Assembly (NCBI GenBank): GCA_964633825.1
Contig: CAZWHE010000051.1
Span: 1 to 23,954 of the forward strand
Direction of reading: 5' to 3'
From: CAZWHE01 sp964633825
Lineage (GTDB): Bacteria; Planctomycetota; B15-G4; CAYZWU01
DNA: 23,954 nt
This document shows positions 7,592 through 15,888 of the stretch, piece after piece. The notes below the pieces were generated by a model, which saw only the letters and a program-made list of their open reading frames with translations, was not told where the DNA came from and did not search any database. The translations under genes and the position numbers were made by a program. The number at the start of each line of letters is the position of its first letter. Positions within the stretch are counted from its first letter, which is position 1.

Positions 7592-10339
7592 ATGCCCCCT
7601 TCAAACCGAAATGATTCCGATCTCTCGCGAGTGAATGGCGGAACGGTTCTGCTCGCTGCGATCGCGGGACTGCTCTGTGTCATTCTACCGACGGGGTGCG
7701 GCCTTGTTGAGAGAGCCTGCGGCGCCGGCGGGAGCGGTCAGGGCGCGTCCCCGGAGGAACGGTTCCACGAGCGGTCCCGTGTGCGCGGGGACGGTCTCCC
7801 GCCGCGTGCTCCCAATCCCTGGTTCTATATCGAACGGGCCTACCCTCTTGGCAGGATTCCGCACGAACGCTGGAAAGAGGCGCGGAACCGGGCCGCAAAC
7901 CTCAAAGCGAAAAAAGAAGGACGGCGCTCTGTGACATGGACGCCCCGGGGACCGACCAATATCGGGGGCCGGGTGACCGATATCGCCGTTGATCCTGTTG
8001 ACGAGAATATCGTTTTCGCCGGCGCGGCCGAAGGGGGCGTTCTTCGCAGCCTCGACGGGGGACAGACCTGGACCCCGCTCTTCGACGACCAGCTCGCACT
8101 AGCCATCGGGGCGCTCGCCATTGATCCGAGTAATTCCATGAGAATCTATGCCGGAACGGGCGAGGTCAATCCCGGCGGCGGCAGCGTTGCCTATGGCGGT
8201 GCCGGACTCTTCAGGTCGGAGAACCGGGGCGATACGTGGACGTACATCGGCCTTGAAGAGAGCGGTGCGATCGGCCGCATCCGGATCGATCCCAATGATC
8301 CGAACAGGATCTTCGCGGCAGCCATGGGCGCTCTCTGGGAGAACAATTCCGAGCGCGGCGTTTATCGCACAACGGACGGCGGAACGGCGTGGCAGCGCGT
8401 TCTCTATATCGATGACGCGACAGGGTGCGTCGACCTGATCATGCGGCCCGACAATCCGAGCGTCCTCCTGGCCGCCATGTGGGAGCGTGTCCGCCGCCCC
8501 GAGTACTACAGCTACGGCGGCTCGAACTGCGCCGTTTACCGGTCCCTTGACGGGGGCGACACGTGGAGCCTGCTCGGCGGCGGTCTTCCCACACCCACGT
8601 CGAACAGCGGCCGGATCGGCTTGAGCCTCTGCGCCGCCCAGCCCGATGTGATGCACGCGATCTATGCGGACAAGACCGGTTACTTCGACGGGCTTTACCG
8701 CTCCATCGACGGCGGAGACTCGTGGGCCCGGACAAACGACGGATCGCTCTCGTATGTTTTCGCCTCTTACGGGTGGTGGTTCGGAAACGTTCGGACCCAT
8801 CCCGCCGACCCGGACAGGATCTTTGTTCTCGGGCTCGATTTCTACAGATCGATCAACGGCGGGAGCTCCTACTCCAAGTCTTTCTTCTTCTTGTACGTGG
8901 TGCTTCTCGGACTCGTTTTGTGGCCCGGATCGAATCCCGTCATCTTCTTGGGCAACGACGGCGGTGTTTACAGATCGATCAACGGCGGGACTTTGTGGTC
9001 CAAGCTGCCCGACCTCCCGATCACACAGATCTACCGAGTCGCCCTCGACGCAAACAACGCGAACGCGCTGTACGGCGGCGCACAGGACAACGGCACCTGC
9101 CGGACCCTGACCGGGTCGACGAGCAACTGGAGCATGATTTTCGGAGGCGACGGGTTCCAGTCCCTTGTTCATCCCTTGAACTCGAACCGGATCTGGGTCC
9201 AGTACCAGTACGGCAGCCTCTATTATTCGAGCAACGGCGGCTCGGGCTTCAGCGGCGCTACGGGCGGGATCAGCGGGTTGGATCGCCGGAACTGGAACTC
9301 GCCCCTCATCCAGGATCCCACCGACTCCGATCGGAGATACTTCGGGACCAACAAGGTTTATCGCAGTTCATCGAACACGAGCTGGACAGCCATCAGCCCC
9401 GACCTGACAGGCGGATCCCACATGGGGCAGTCGGGCCAGGTGATGGGGACTCTGACCACGCTCGCCGTCTCTCCGCTCGACGGGGACGTTATCTGGGCCG
9501 GCAGCGACGACGGCCATGTGAGCGTGACCGTCAACGGCGGCGGCAGCTGGACGGATGTTTCAGCCGTGCTTCCCGACCGGTGGATCACTTCCGTCAGGGC
9601 CGATCCGACTTCGCGCGAGACCGCTTACGTGACGATATCAGGTTTCCGTTGGGCCGAGCCCCTGCCGCGCGTCTACATGACGACCGATCTGGGCGCCGTC
9701 TGGGTTTCGATTTCGGGAAACCTTCCCGATGCGCCCGTCAACGATTTCATTGCGGATCCGGACGTCCCCGGCCGCTGCTTCGCGGCCACCGATGTCGGCG
9801 TCTTCGAGACGTTAGACGGGGGCGGAACATGGAACGTCCTCGGAAGCGGTTTGCCCAACGTGGTGGTCACTTCCCTCGCTCTCGACGAGGCGAACCGGGA
9901 GCTCTTCGCCGGGACCTACGGCCGCAGCTTCTTTTCCTGCTCCGTCGAAACGGGCACGATAACGCAGTACGGCCAGGGGCTCGCCGGCTCGGGCGGGTTC
10001 GTGCCCGAGCTCGACGGATCGGGTGACGTCATCTATGGCGGACAGGTCACGGTCGGCCTGGTGAACGGTCTGGGCGGCGCGCAGGGAACAATCGTTGTCG
10101 GGCCGAGCGGGGCTAATTATCCCGTGCTCGGCGGGACGCTTCTCGTTGGCTATCCCTTTATCGGAAAGATACCGATCGTGCTCGACGGAACCCCCGGTGT
10201 TCCCGGCGCGGGAACGTGGTCCCAGTCGGCCACCCAGTATGTTTCCAATACAGCCTTCTACGTTCAGGCTTTCATCTACGACTCAGGCGCGGCGCAGGGC
10301 GTAGCCATGTCGAACGGCCTGGAGCTCGTCTATCCTTAA
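7592..10339 (+). CDS. Large secreted Asp-box (BNR/VPS10-like) propeller protein, probable lipoprotein
   Basis: The start is ATG 7592, chosen for GGAG 7 nt upstream; the frame extends to a GTG at 7550 without a ribosome site. The 915-aa product has a hydrophobic export segment (VLLAAIAGLLCVILPTGC); Cys36 could be lipidated, though Pro at -3 is atypical for a lipobox. It opens with WTPRGPTNIGGRVTDIAVDP, the hallmark start of the large BNR/sortilin-like family, and carries about 13 Asp-box turns (for example SLDGGQTW, SENRGDTW, TTDGGTAW, SLDGGDTW, SIDGGDSW, TLDGGGTW), enough for two seven-bladed propellers as in GH74 or VPS10 folds. Residues about 791-915 are a distinct beta domain starting YGQGLAGSGGFVPELDGSG and ending LELVYP, of a kind recurrent at the C-terminus of exported proteins in Planctomycetota-like genomes. 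No catalytic residues are identified. It is probably an extracellular binding protein. Confidence 0.85.
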   Translation: MPPSNRNDSDLSRVNGGTVLLAAIAGLLCVILPTGCGLVERACGAGGSGQGASPEERFHERSRVRGDGLPPRAPNPWFYIERAYPLGRIPHERWKEARNRAANLKAKKEGRRSVTWTPRGPTNIGGRVTDIAVDPVDENIVFAGAAEGGVLRSLDGGQTWTPLFDDQLALAIGALAIDPSNSMRIYAGTGEVNPGGGSVAYGGAGLFRSENRGDTWTYIGLEESGAIGRIRIDPNDPNRIFAAAMGALWENNSERGVYRTTDGGTAWQRVLYIDDATGCVDLIMRPDNPSVLLAAMWERVRRPEYYSYGGSNCAVYRSLDGGDTWSLLGGGLPTPTSNSGRIGLSLCAAQPDVMHAIYADKTGYFDGLYRSIDGGDSWARTNDGSLSYVFASYGWWFGNVRTHPADPDRIFVLGLDFYRSINGGSSYSKSFFFLYVVLLGLVLWPGSNPVIFLGNDGGVYRSINGGTLWSKLPDLPITQIYRVALDANNANALYGGAQDNGTCRTLTGSTSNWSMIFGGDGFQSLVHPLNSNRIWVQYQYGSLYYSSNGGSGFSGATGGISGLDRRNWNSPLIQDPTDSDRRYFGTNKVYRSSSNTSWTAISPDLTGGSHMGQSGQVMGTLTTLAVSPLDGDVIWAGSDDGHVSVTVNGGGSWTDVSAVLPDRWITSVRADPTSRETAYVTISGFRWAEPLPRVYMTTDLGAVWVSISGNLPDAPVNDFIADPDVPGRCFAATDVGVFETLDGGGTWNVLGSGLPNVVVTSLALDEANRELFAGTYGRSFFSCSVETGTITQYGQGLAGSGGFVPELDGSGDVIYGGQVTVGLVNGLGGAQGTIVVGPSGANYPVLGGTLLVGYPFIGKIPIVLDGTPGVPGAGTWSQSATQYVSNTAFYVQAFIYDSGAAQGVAMSNGLELVYP

Positions 10340-10347
10340 TGACAAGC

Positions 10348-10710
10348 CTATGTGGTGCCGGAACCGCCGGTGCTCATGACACCGTGAACGATATTGTAGG
10401 TGTTTTTGACTATGGCATAAGCTTTCCCGGTCGGATGTGTGCCGGTTTCGATAATGGTGATGCCTTCAGGCGGACTGGCCACGTAATCCTCAACGCTTTC
10501 GACCTGGAAATAGTGAATCAATTTGCCCAGAAATGATTCGTTGTTCCAGATCCCGCCCGTAATGGGACCGCCCGTGTTAATGACTTTGTAACCCGAATCA
10601 CCTTCCTCGATCTGCCACACCGTAGTCCCTTGATAGTAGGTCTTGGCCGTTTCAGTATCACTGGCAACGACGTCGAAATGGCATGATCCACCCAGTTTGT
10701 TGCTGCTCAT
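10348..10710 (-). CDS. Small VOC (glyoxalase/bleomycin-resistance-like) family protein
   Basis: The start is ATG 10710-10708, with GGAGG 6 nt upstream; a longer frame to 10764 lacks a ribosome site. The 120-aa product shows the pattern of a two-module VOC domain: CHFDVVASDTETAKTYYQG, then VWQIEEGDSGYKVINTGG, then IHYFQVESVEDYV, then ETGTHPTGKAYAIVKNTYNIVHGVM. His11 and the His of IHYF could be metal ligands, but the usual C-terminal Glu is absent (HGVM), so an enzymatic role is doubtful. It is last in the minus-strand group, 86 nt after the kinase, and its stop lies 8 nt from the convergent propeller gene's stop, leaving no room for a terminator between them. Function is not assigned. Confidence 0.75.
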   Translation of the reverse strand: MSSNKLGGSCHFDVVASDTETAKTYYQGTTVWQIEEGDSGYKVINTGGPITGGIWNNESFLGKLIHYFQVESVEDYVASPPEGITIIETGTHPTGKAYAIVKNTYNIVHGVMSTGGSGTT

Positions 10711-10796
10711 TTCAGGCCTCCATTTTTGATCGACCGATTCACGTGGAACAGAAGTAAAACGCATCTTTCGAACTGATCCCGATCTTGATCATGAAA

Positions 10797-13526
10797 TCAC
10801 TTCACCTCTCCTTTTCCGGGAGAAGTGAGATAAGCCTCGTATTCTTTCGCTTTTTCCGGCTGATCGGATTTGTCGTAGAGGGAGATCAGTATTTTGAGAT
10901 AGGTCTGGGCATCGGGGTTTCTGGACTCCTTCGTCCCTTCGTAACAGACCCGTATCTGTTCCGCCGCTTTGCCGTAAAGTTTCTGCTCGTTCAGGGTCTT
11001 TCCAAGGATGTTGTGGAGCTCGATCCGGGTCGGGTTTTCCAGGGAGAGGGTTCTCCCCGCGATCTCGATCCCGTTGCTCAGCAGCTTCTCGGCGTCTGAA
11101 TACTTTTTTTGTTTCAGGAGCACGAACGCCAGGTAGTTCATGGCGTCGAGGGAGCGCATATCCTCTTTGCCGTACAACACCCTGAGCTCTTCCAGGACCT
11201 GCCGCCAGAGCAGCTCGGCCGTTGAATACTCTTTTTGTGTTTGATACAGCCAGGCCGCGTTTTTGATCCATTCGAGCCTGTCGACGGGGGGGTAGTCCTT
11301 GCCGGGATTCCGGTCCAGCATGTCTATCATCTCTTGAAAGAGAGCCTTGGCTCGAGGGATCTCTTCCCTCTTCATGTGAAAGAGAGCCAGGTTATTCATC
11401 GATTGGAGGGTGTCGGGGTGGCTGCCTCCCAGGGTTTGCCGTCTCAGATCCAGGGCTTTTTCATAGAGATCCTGCGCTTCCGTGGATTTGTTGACGGCAT
11501 TGAGGACGAGTGCCAGGTTGTTCATGGTTGTGAGACGGTCCGAGTGGTTCTCCGGCAGGATACGTGACTGAATTTTCAAGACCTCGGAGTAGAGCTCGAC
11601 CGCCTCGGAAATTTTATCCATCCGCCTGTAGAGGTAGGCCAGATTGTCCATCGACTGGAGGGTGTTCGTGTGTTCCGTTCCCAGGACGCGCAGGCGTTTC
11701 TCCAGGACGCGGCTCAGCAAATCCTCGGCCTCGTCGAAGCGACCCAGATCGGTCAAGAGGACTCCCAGGTCGTTCATTGTTGAGAGCGTTGCCTCGTGGT
11801 CGGGGGGAAGAACACGCCGCCTCGTTTCGAGAACCCTTCTGTAACGGACCTCGGCTTCCAAGTGCTCGCCCGTTTTCCAGAGAACGTATGCCAGGCTGTT
11901 CATGGCGTTGAGCGTGATCTCGTGCTCTTCTCCGGGATCACGGAGACACTTTTCCAGGACTTCCCTGAGCAGAATATCCGCTTCGGAAAACCCGGCCAGG
12001 CTTATGAGCACATTGGCCAGGCTGTTTTTTATTTCAAAAACAAGCTCCTCGTCGAAACCCTCATCGCCGGACACAATCTCCAGGGCCGTACGGTACTCGG
12101 CTTCCGCGGCGCGGTAGTCGCCCAGGGCTTCATAAGTCTTGGCGATCGCGGTGTGCAGGGCCTGTCTGGTTTCGGGCTCTTCGGGGAAGGTCTTATCGGC
12201 CTCGCCGGAAGCCCGTTCCAGAAAGTCGACGATTTTCATGTCCTTGCCGTCTCTGTCAGGATCGGGCGAAGAAAACATACCGACCAGGAATTCGTTGACC
12301 GCTATCGTTTTGTTTCTTTCGGCCACGACCTTCGAGTACGACCAGAGAGCGTTGGCGGCCGCGAAGAGCACGGCGAGCACGATCACGGCCGAGGTCGCGC
12401 TCACAACGGGATTGCGCTTGATGCGTTTTGTAATGCGGGTCGCCAGGCTCGCCGGCTTGGCCAGGATCACCTCGCCGTTCAGATACCGGAGCAGGTCGTC
12501 GGCATACTCTTCCATGTCCTGGTAGCGGTGATGGGTGGTCTTCTCCATGGCTTTGAGGCAGATCACCGAGAGGTCGCGCGGCACGCCGGCGTCGAGCTTG
12601 CAGGGATCGACGGGCTCGACGAACATGATCTTCTTCAGCACCTCGTGCGAGGTCTTGCCCTCGAAGGGGCGCTTCAGTGTCAGCATCTCGTAAAAGGTGA
12701 CACCGAGCGAGTAGACGTCTGTCCGTTTATCGATGCCCATGCGGCGGCTCATGGCCTGTTCGGGCGACATGTAGTAGGGTGTCCCGGCGAAATCGCCCGT
12801 GCGCGAGAGGGCGAGGGCGTCCTCCACCTTGGCCAGGCCGAAGTCGGTCACTTTGGGGCTGCCGTCCTTGGCGAGAAGGATGTTGGAAGGCTTGATGTCG
12901 CGGTGAATCACGCCCGATTCGTGGGCGTGGTGAAGCGCATTTGCCACATCGATGATGAGCTGCGCCGCTTCACGATAATAGCCGGGCCGCCTTTTCACAT
13001 CCTTGCGGAATTTGTCGAGCCGGTCGGTGAGCGTGCGGCCTCCCTCGATCAGTTCCTGTGCGATGTAGTGGATGCCCTCGTGTTCACCCACGGCGTGAAT
13101 GGCCACGATGCCGGGATGGCTCTGGCGGCCGCCGGCCTCGGCTTCGCGGTGGAACTTTTTCACGGCCGTGTCGGAAAAACTGAGGTGGGCGGGCAGGATT
13201 TTCAGGGCAACCCTGCGGTTGAGCGATACCTGCTCCGCCTCGTAGACCCGGCCCATGCCGCCCCGGCCGATTTCGTGAAGGATGCGAAAGTCACCGATTA
13301 CGGTGGGCGGCTTCTCTGAAAGACCTCCATCGAGAAGATCGACTTCCTCGACGCCGTTCTTTTTCATCTTGTCGAAAAGCTTGTGGAGGTCGCCCTCCAG
13401 CTCGGGAAACTTTTGGTAATATTCTTCGGGAGAGACTTTTTCCCCTGCCATACGCCGCTTCAGGTACTGGCGGAAGATCTTTTCCGACTCGCTGAGTTTT
13501 TTTTTGCCGTCCCTGTCGCCGGGCAT
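10797..13526 (-). CDS. Membrane Ser/Thr protein kinase (PknB type) with C-terminal TPR array
   Basis: The 909-aa product starts at ATG 13526 with GGAGG 7 nt upstream. Residues 80-345 are a complete Hanks-type kinase: glycine loop GRGGMG (87-92), VALK (K109), HRDIKPSN (D210), DFG (D228), GTPYYMSPE (248-256) and TDVYSLG. All catalytic residues are intact. The CLKAME...RYQDMEEYADDL segment and the following R(Y/F)LNGE are typical of Planctomycetota/Acidobacteriota kinases. One TM helix spans about 376-396 after a basic stretch (TRITKRIKRNP). From about 440 to 890 there are about ten 42-residue TPRs of the kinesin-light-chain type (NNLALVL...A..LYEKALDLRR), probably the extracytoplasmic protein-binding part. 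It is a candidate receptor kinase acting at the inner membrane. It follows the GMD-like gene by 111 nt but has its own candidate promoter. Confidence 0.95.
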   Translation of the reverse strand: MPGDRDGKKKLSESEKIFRQYLKRRMAGEKVSPEEYYQKFPELEGDLHKLFDKMKKNGVEEVDLLDGGLSEKPPTVIGDFRILHEIGRGGMGRVYEAEQVSLNRRVALKILPAHLSFSDTAVKKFHREAEAGGRQSHPGIVAIHAVGEHEGIHYIAQELIEGGRTLTDRLDKFRKDVKRRPGYYREAAQLIIDVANALHHAHESGVIHRDIKPSNILLAKDGSPKVTDFGLAKVEDALALSRTGDFAGTPYYMSPEQAMSRRMGIDKRTDVYSLGVTFYEMLTLKRPFEGKTSHEVLKKIMFVEPVDPCKLDAGVPRDLSVICLKAMEKTTHHRYQDMEEYADDLLRYLNGEVILAKPASLATRITKRIKRNPVVSATSAVIVLAVLFAAANALWSYSKVVAERNKTIAVNEFLVGMFSSPDPDRDGKDMKIVDFLERASGEADKTFPEEPETRQALHTAIAKTYEALGDYRAAEAEYRTALEIVSGDEGFDEELVFEIKNSLANVLISLAGFSEADILLREVLEKCLRDPGEEHEITLNAMNSLAYVLWKTGEHLEAEVRYRRVLETRRRVLPPDHEATLSTMNDLGVLLTDLGRFDEAEDLLSRVLEKRLRVLGTEHTNTLQSMDNLAYLYRRMDKISEAVELYSEVLKIQSRILPENHSDRLTTMNNLALVLNAVNKSTEAQDLYEKALDLRRQTLGGSHPDTLQSMNNLALFHMKREEIPRAKALFQEMIDMLDRNPGKDYPPVDRLEWIKNAAWLYQTQKEYSTAELLWRQVLEELRVLYGKEDMRSLDAMNYLAFVLLKQKKYSDAEKLLSNGIEIAGRTLSLENPTRIELHNILGKTLNEQKLYGKAAEQIRVCYEGTKESRNPDAQTYLKILISLYDKSDQPEKAKEYEAYLTSPGKGEVK

Positions 13527-13546
13527 ATTATTCCCTCCGAGAATAT

Positions 13547-13576
13547 ATTAGAACACCCTGCAGGGGTGTTTTTCAA
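13547..13576 (-). promoter_or_regulatory. Candidate kinase promoter with palindromic operator in the spacer
   Basis: On the minus strand, TTGAAA (13571-13576) and TCTAAT (13547-13552) are separated by 18 nt. The spacer is almost entirely the inverted repeat AACACCC/GGGTGTT around TGCAG (13552-13570 on the plus strand). A protein bound there would sit between the -35 and -10. The start codon is 20 nt further on, giving a very short leader that begins near the Shine-Dalgarno. Confidence 0.45.
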
Positions 13577-13637
13577 GGATGAGAAGAAAAGACTATCCGC
13601 CTTTCCGCAGATTTTGCATCGGCGGAATAATCCCTGA

Positions 13638-14591
13638 CTACACGCGGTCCAGCCAGAACTTGTAGATTTCCTTGACCGTCTTTTCCATGGGGATCTCGGG
13701 CTTCCAACCCGTTGCCTTGGAGAACTTGCTGTTATCGCCCACAAGCACGGGGACATCCGAGGGCCGCATCCGCGCCGGGTCCTGCTTGATCTCGACCTCG
13801 ACGCCCGCCTCCTTGACCAGCATGTCGAGGATCTCGGAGATGGCATAACCCTTGCCGTAGCAAATGTTGTACGCTTCGCCCGCCTCGCCGCTGTCGAGAG
13901 CCATCCAGTAACCGCGCACCGTGTCCTTCACGTGCGTGAAATCCCGGATGGCTTCGAGGTTGCCCACATGGATCACGGGCGGTTTTTTCCCCTTCGAGAT
14001 CTCGGCGACCTGCCTGGCGAAGTTGGATGTGACAAAAACATCGCCCCTGCGGGGGCCCGTGTGGTTGAACCCGCGGGTCCTGATCACGTCTGTGCCGTAG
14101 CTCTTGAAATACTGGTAAGCGAGCAGGTCCTGGCCGACCTTGCTCACGGCATAGGGCGAGAGGGGACGGAGGGGATTGGTCTCCTTGATGGGAAGCTCGT
14201 TCTCGTAGACCATTCCGTACTCCTCGCTGGAGCACGCGATCTGTATCCGGCATTCGAGGTTCAGCTCTCGAACCGCCTCGAAGAGGTTCAGCTCGCCCGT
14301 CAGGTTGGTGGTCAGCGTCTCCTGGGGCGCGTGCCACGATGTGAGCACGAAGGATTGGGCCGCCAGATGGAATATCCTTTCGGGCTTGACCGAATCGAGA
14401 GTCTTTTTCCAGGAGCTCAGGTCGCGGATGTCGCACTCGACCAGGTGAATCTTGTCGAGAATGTGCTCGATATTCTCCAGGCGGCTGCGCCACCGGGTGA
14501 TGCCGATCACTTCCACGTTCCCTTTTTCCAGGAGAAAATCGGCCAGATGGCTTCCCGCAAACCCCGTGATTCCCGTTATCAGTACTTTCAT
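13638..14591 (-). CDS. Extended SDR nucleotide-sugar enzyme, GDP-mannose 4,6-dehydratase-like
   Basis: The start is ATG 14591-14589 (AGAGG 8 nt upstream) rather than the TTG two codons earlier; the product is 317 aa. Rossmann motif GITGFAG (G7-G13), HLAAQSFV, CSSEEYG with a Glu at 123, PYAVSK (Y147, K151) and FNHTGPRRGDVFVTSNFA place it in the GDP-mannose dehydratase/reductase branch. The segment after beta-2 is GITRWRS: Arg there favours NADP(H), as in GMD, and Glu123 matches the dehydratase catalytic Glu. The C-terminal part (ARMRPSDV, ATGWKPEIP) is also found in GDP-6-deoxy-mannose reductases, so the exact reaction is uncertain. It would supply GDP-6-deoxyhexoses for surface glycans, consistent with its RMD-like paralogue upstream and the divergent glycosyltransferase. 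The canonical GMD is slightly longer (about 345-370 aa). Confidence 0.85.
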   Translation of the reverse strand: MKVLITGITGFAGSHLADFLLEKGNVEVIGITRWRSRLENIEHILDKIHLVECDIRDLSSWKKTLDSVKPERIFHLAAQSFVLTSWHAPQETLTTNLTGELNLFEAVRELNLECRIQIACSSEEYGMVYENELPIKETNPLRPLSPYAVSKVGQDLLAYQYFKSYGTDVIRTRGFNHTGPRRGDVFVTSNFARQVAEISKGKKPPVIHVGNLEAIRDFTHVKDTVRGYWMALDSGEAGEAYNICYGKGYAISEILDMLVKEAGVEVEIKQDPARMRPSDVPVLVGDNSKFSKATGWKPEIPMEKTVKEIYKFWLDRV

Positions 14592-14621
14592 GGACAATAC
14601 CTCTTATTTTATGATCTTGTT

Positions 14622-14634
14622 CAAAGTTACTTTG
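14622..14634. repeat. Short palindrome in the leader of the GMD-like gene
   Basis: CAAAGTTACTTTG is a 6-bp inverted repeat with one central base, between the candidate promoter and the start of the GMD-like gene. It could be an operator, but a 13-nt palindrome is weak evidence. Confidence 0.2.
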
Positions 14635-14676
14635 TCATCCTGTCATGCCATGGTGCAGCGCCGGGCTGAACCGGAG

Positions 14677-14706
14677 ATTGTAACAACATTGGATTGATCT
14701 TTTCAA
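14677..14706 (-). promoter_or_regulatory. Candidate sigma70 promoter for the GMD-like gene
   Basis: On the minus strand, TTGAAA (14701-14706), an 18-nt spacer and TACAAT (14677-14682) lie just after the stop of the upstream RMD-like gene (14710). This allows independent expression, with a leader of about 80 nt. Confidence 0.5.
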
Positions 14707-14709
14707 CGC

Positions 14710-15666
14710 TTACGGTCGGCCCAGCCTGTTCCGCCAGTCATCGAGGAGCTCTCTGAGCGCCTGCTCGAAGGGAATTTCGGGCTTCCAGCCCGTCGCCTTG
14801 CGGAAGCGCGAGCAATCACCGACGAGGGTGGTAATATCCGACGGCCGAAGGCGGTCGGGATCCTGACGGACCTCGATCGGGGCGTCCGTCATCTCGAGGA
14901 GCATGTCGAGAACCTGTCGGATCGACAATCCCCTGCCCGAACAGATGTTGTAGGTTGCCCCACCTTCTCCTTTTTCGAGGGCTAAAGAGTAGCCGCGAAC
15001 CATGTCCTTCACATGGCAAAAATCCCTGACAGCCTCGAGGTTGCCCACCAGGAGCACGGGCTGTTTCAGACCCGCTTCGATCTCGGCGATCTGTTTGGCG
15101 AAGTTCGAGGCGACATAGACCTCGGGGCTCCGGATCCCTGTGTGGATGAAGGCGCGCGTGCACACAATATCGAGCGAGTAGCTTTGGCAGTACTGATAGG
15201 CCAGGAGGTTCTGGGCCGCCTTGCTGACCCCGTATGGCGAGAGGGGGCGGAGGGGACAGGTTTCGTCCACGGGGGAATCGCCCGTTTTTCCATACTCGTC
15301 GCTCGAGCCGGCGGCCAGGATCCGGCAGTCCAGCCCGATCGACCGGACCGCCTCGAAGAGGTTGAGCGTCCCCACGAGATTGGTGTTCATCGTTTCGGCC
15401 GGTGATTGCCAGGATGTGCGGACAAAAGCCTGGGCGGCCAGGTGGAAGATCCTATCCGGCCCGGCCGATTTCAACGCCTTCGTCAGGGAAAGGGCGTTTC
15501 GGATATCGCACTCGATGAGGTCGACCTTTTGCCGGATCGGCTCGATCTTTTCGAGACCGCAGCCCGGCACGTCGATGCCCGAAACTTCGTAATCTCCCCT
15601 TTCGAGGAGAAACTCGGCCAGGTGGCTTCCCGCGAAACCGGTGACGCCCGTGATCATTGCCTTCAT
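14710..15666 (-). CDS. Extended SDR nucleotide-sugar enzyme, GDP-6-deoxymannose reductase (RMD)-like paralogue
   Basis: The start is ATG 15666-15664 (GGGAG 8 nt upstream; an in-frame GTG at 15672 is too close to it). The 318-aa product is a close paralogue of the next gene: GVTGFAG (G7-G13), HLAAQAFV, GSSDEYG, PYGVSK (Y145, K149), VKDMVRGY, NICSGRG, ATGWKPEIPF. It differs at telling positions: beta-2 ends GIDVPG (Asp32, favouring NAD(H)), the catalytic acidic position is Asp123 instead of Glu, and the FNHTGPRRG loop has become FIHTGIRSP. Asp at that position is seen in RMD-type reductases. With its neighbour it could make GDP-rhamnose or a related sugar in two steps; that split is inferred. 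It is first in the minus-strand group and divergent from the glycosyltransferase. Confidence 0.83.
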   Translation of the reverse strand: MKAMITGVTGFAGSHLAEFLLERGDYEVSGIDVPGCGLEKIEPIRQKVDLIECDIRNALSLTKALKSAGPDRIFHLAAQAFVRTSWQSPAETMNTNLVGTLNLFEAVRSIGLDCRILAAGSSDEYGKTGDSPVDETCPLRPLSPYGVSKAAQNLLAYQYCQSYSLDIVCTRAFIHTGIRSPEVYVASNFAKQIAEIEAGLKQPVLLVGNLEAVRDFCHVKDMVRGYSLALEKGEGGATYNICSGRGLSIRQVLDMLLEMTDAPIEVRQDPDRLRPSDITTLVGDCSRFRKATGWKPEIPFEQALRELLDDWRNRLGRP

Positions 15667-15700
15667 CGTCACTTCTCCCGTGGCAATTCGGAAAGGCCCG

Positions 15701-15728
15701 ATTCTAACAGTCTTTTCCCGGCGTTCAA
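15701..15728 (-). promoter_or_regulatory. Candidate sigma70 promoter for the RMD-like gene
   Basis: On the minus strand, TTGAAC (15723-15728), a 16-nt spacer and TAGAAT (15701-15706), with a leader of about 28 nt. It is in the divergent gap 15667-15888; no comparably good plus-strand promoter was found there for the glycosyltransferase. Confidence 0.5.
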
Positions 15729-15888
15729 CGGTTCAGGTGGAATGACCGCACCCATCCCTTCCCTTTTCGAGGGTGTTGCTTCGGGGTGATAACCTTGAAA
15801 GCGGATGGGGAATAATGTAAACACCGTGATCAAGGCGGACATGCCTGCGTGTTGAATTCTGTGACAGCTTCGAGATCGCGTGCCCTTT

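Noticed and set aside
8563..10026. Second plus-strand frame inside the large propeller gene
   Set aside because: Arg-rich translation typical of a shifted GC-rich frame; the other frame carries all the Asp-boxes.
11796..13319. Plus-strand open frame of 507 codons opposite the kinase
   Set aside because: It is antisense to a full kinase domain and TPR array and its product has no domain signature.
13552..13570. Stem AACACCC/GGGTGTT as an intrinsic terminator
   Set aside because: The T-run is on the plus-strand side, where no gene precedes it; on the minus strand it sits between promoter hexamers, so an operator reading is preferred.
15795..15823. Plus-strand promoter TTGAAA-17-TAAACA for the glycosyltransferase
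   Set aside because: The -10 matches only three of six positions; not strong enough to list.
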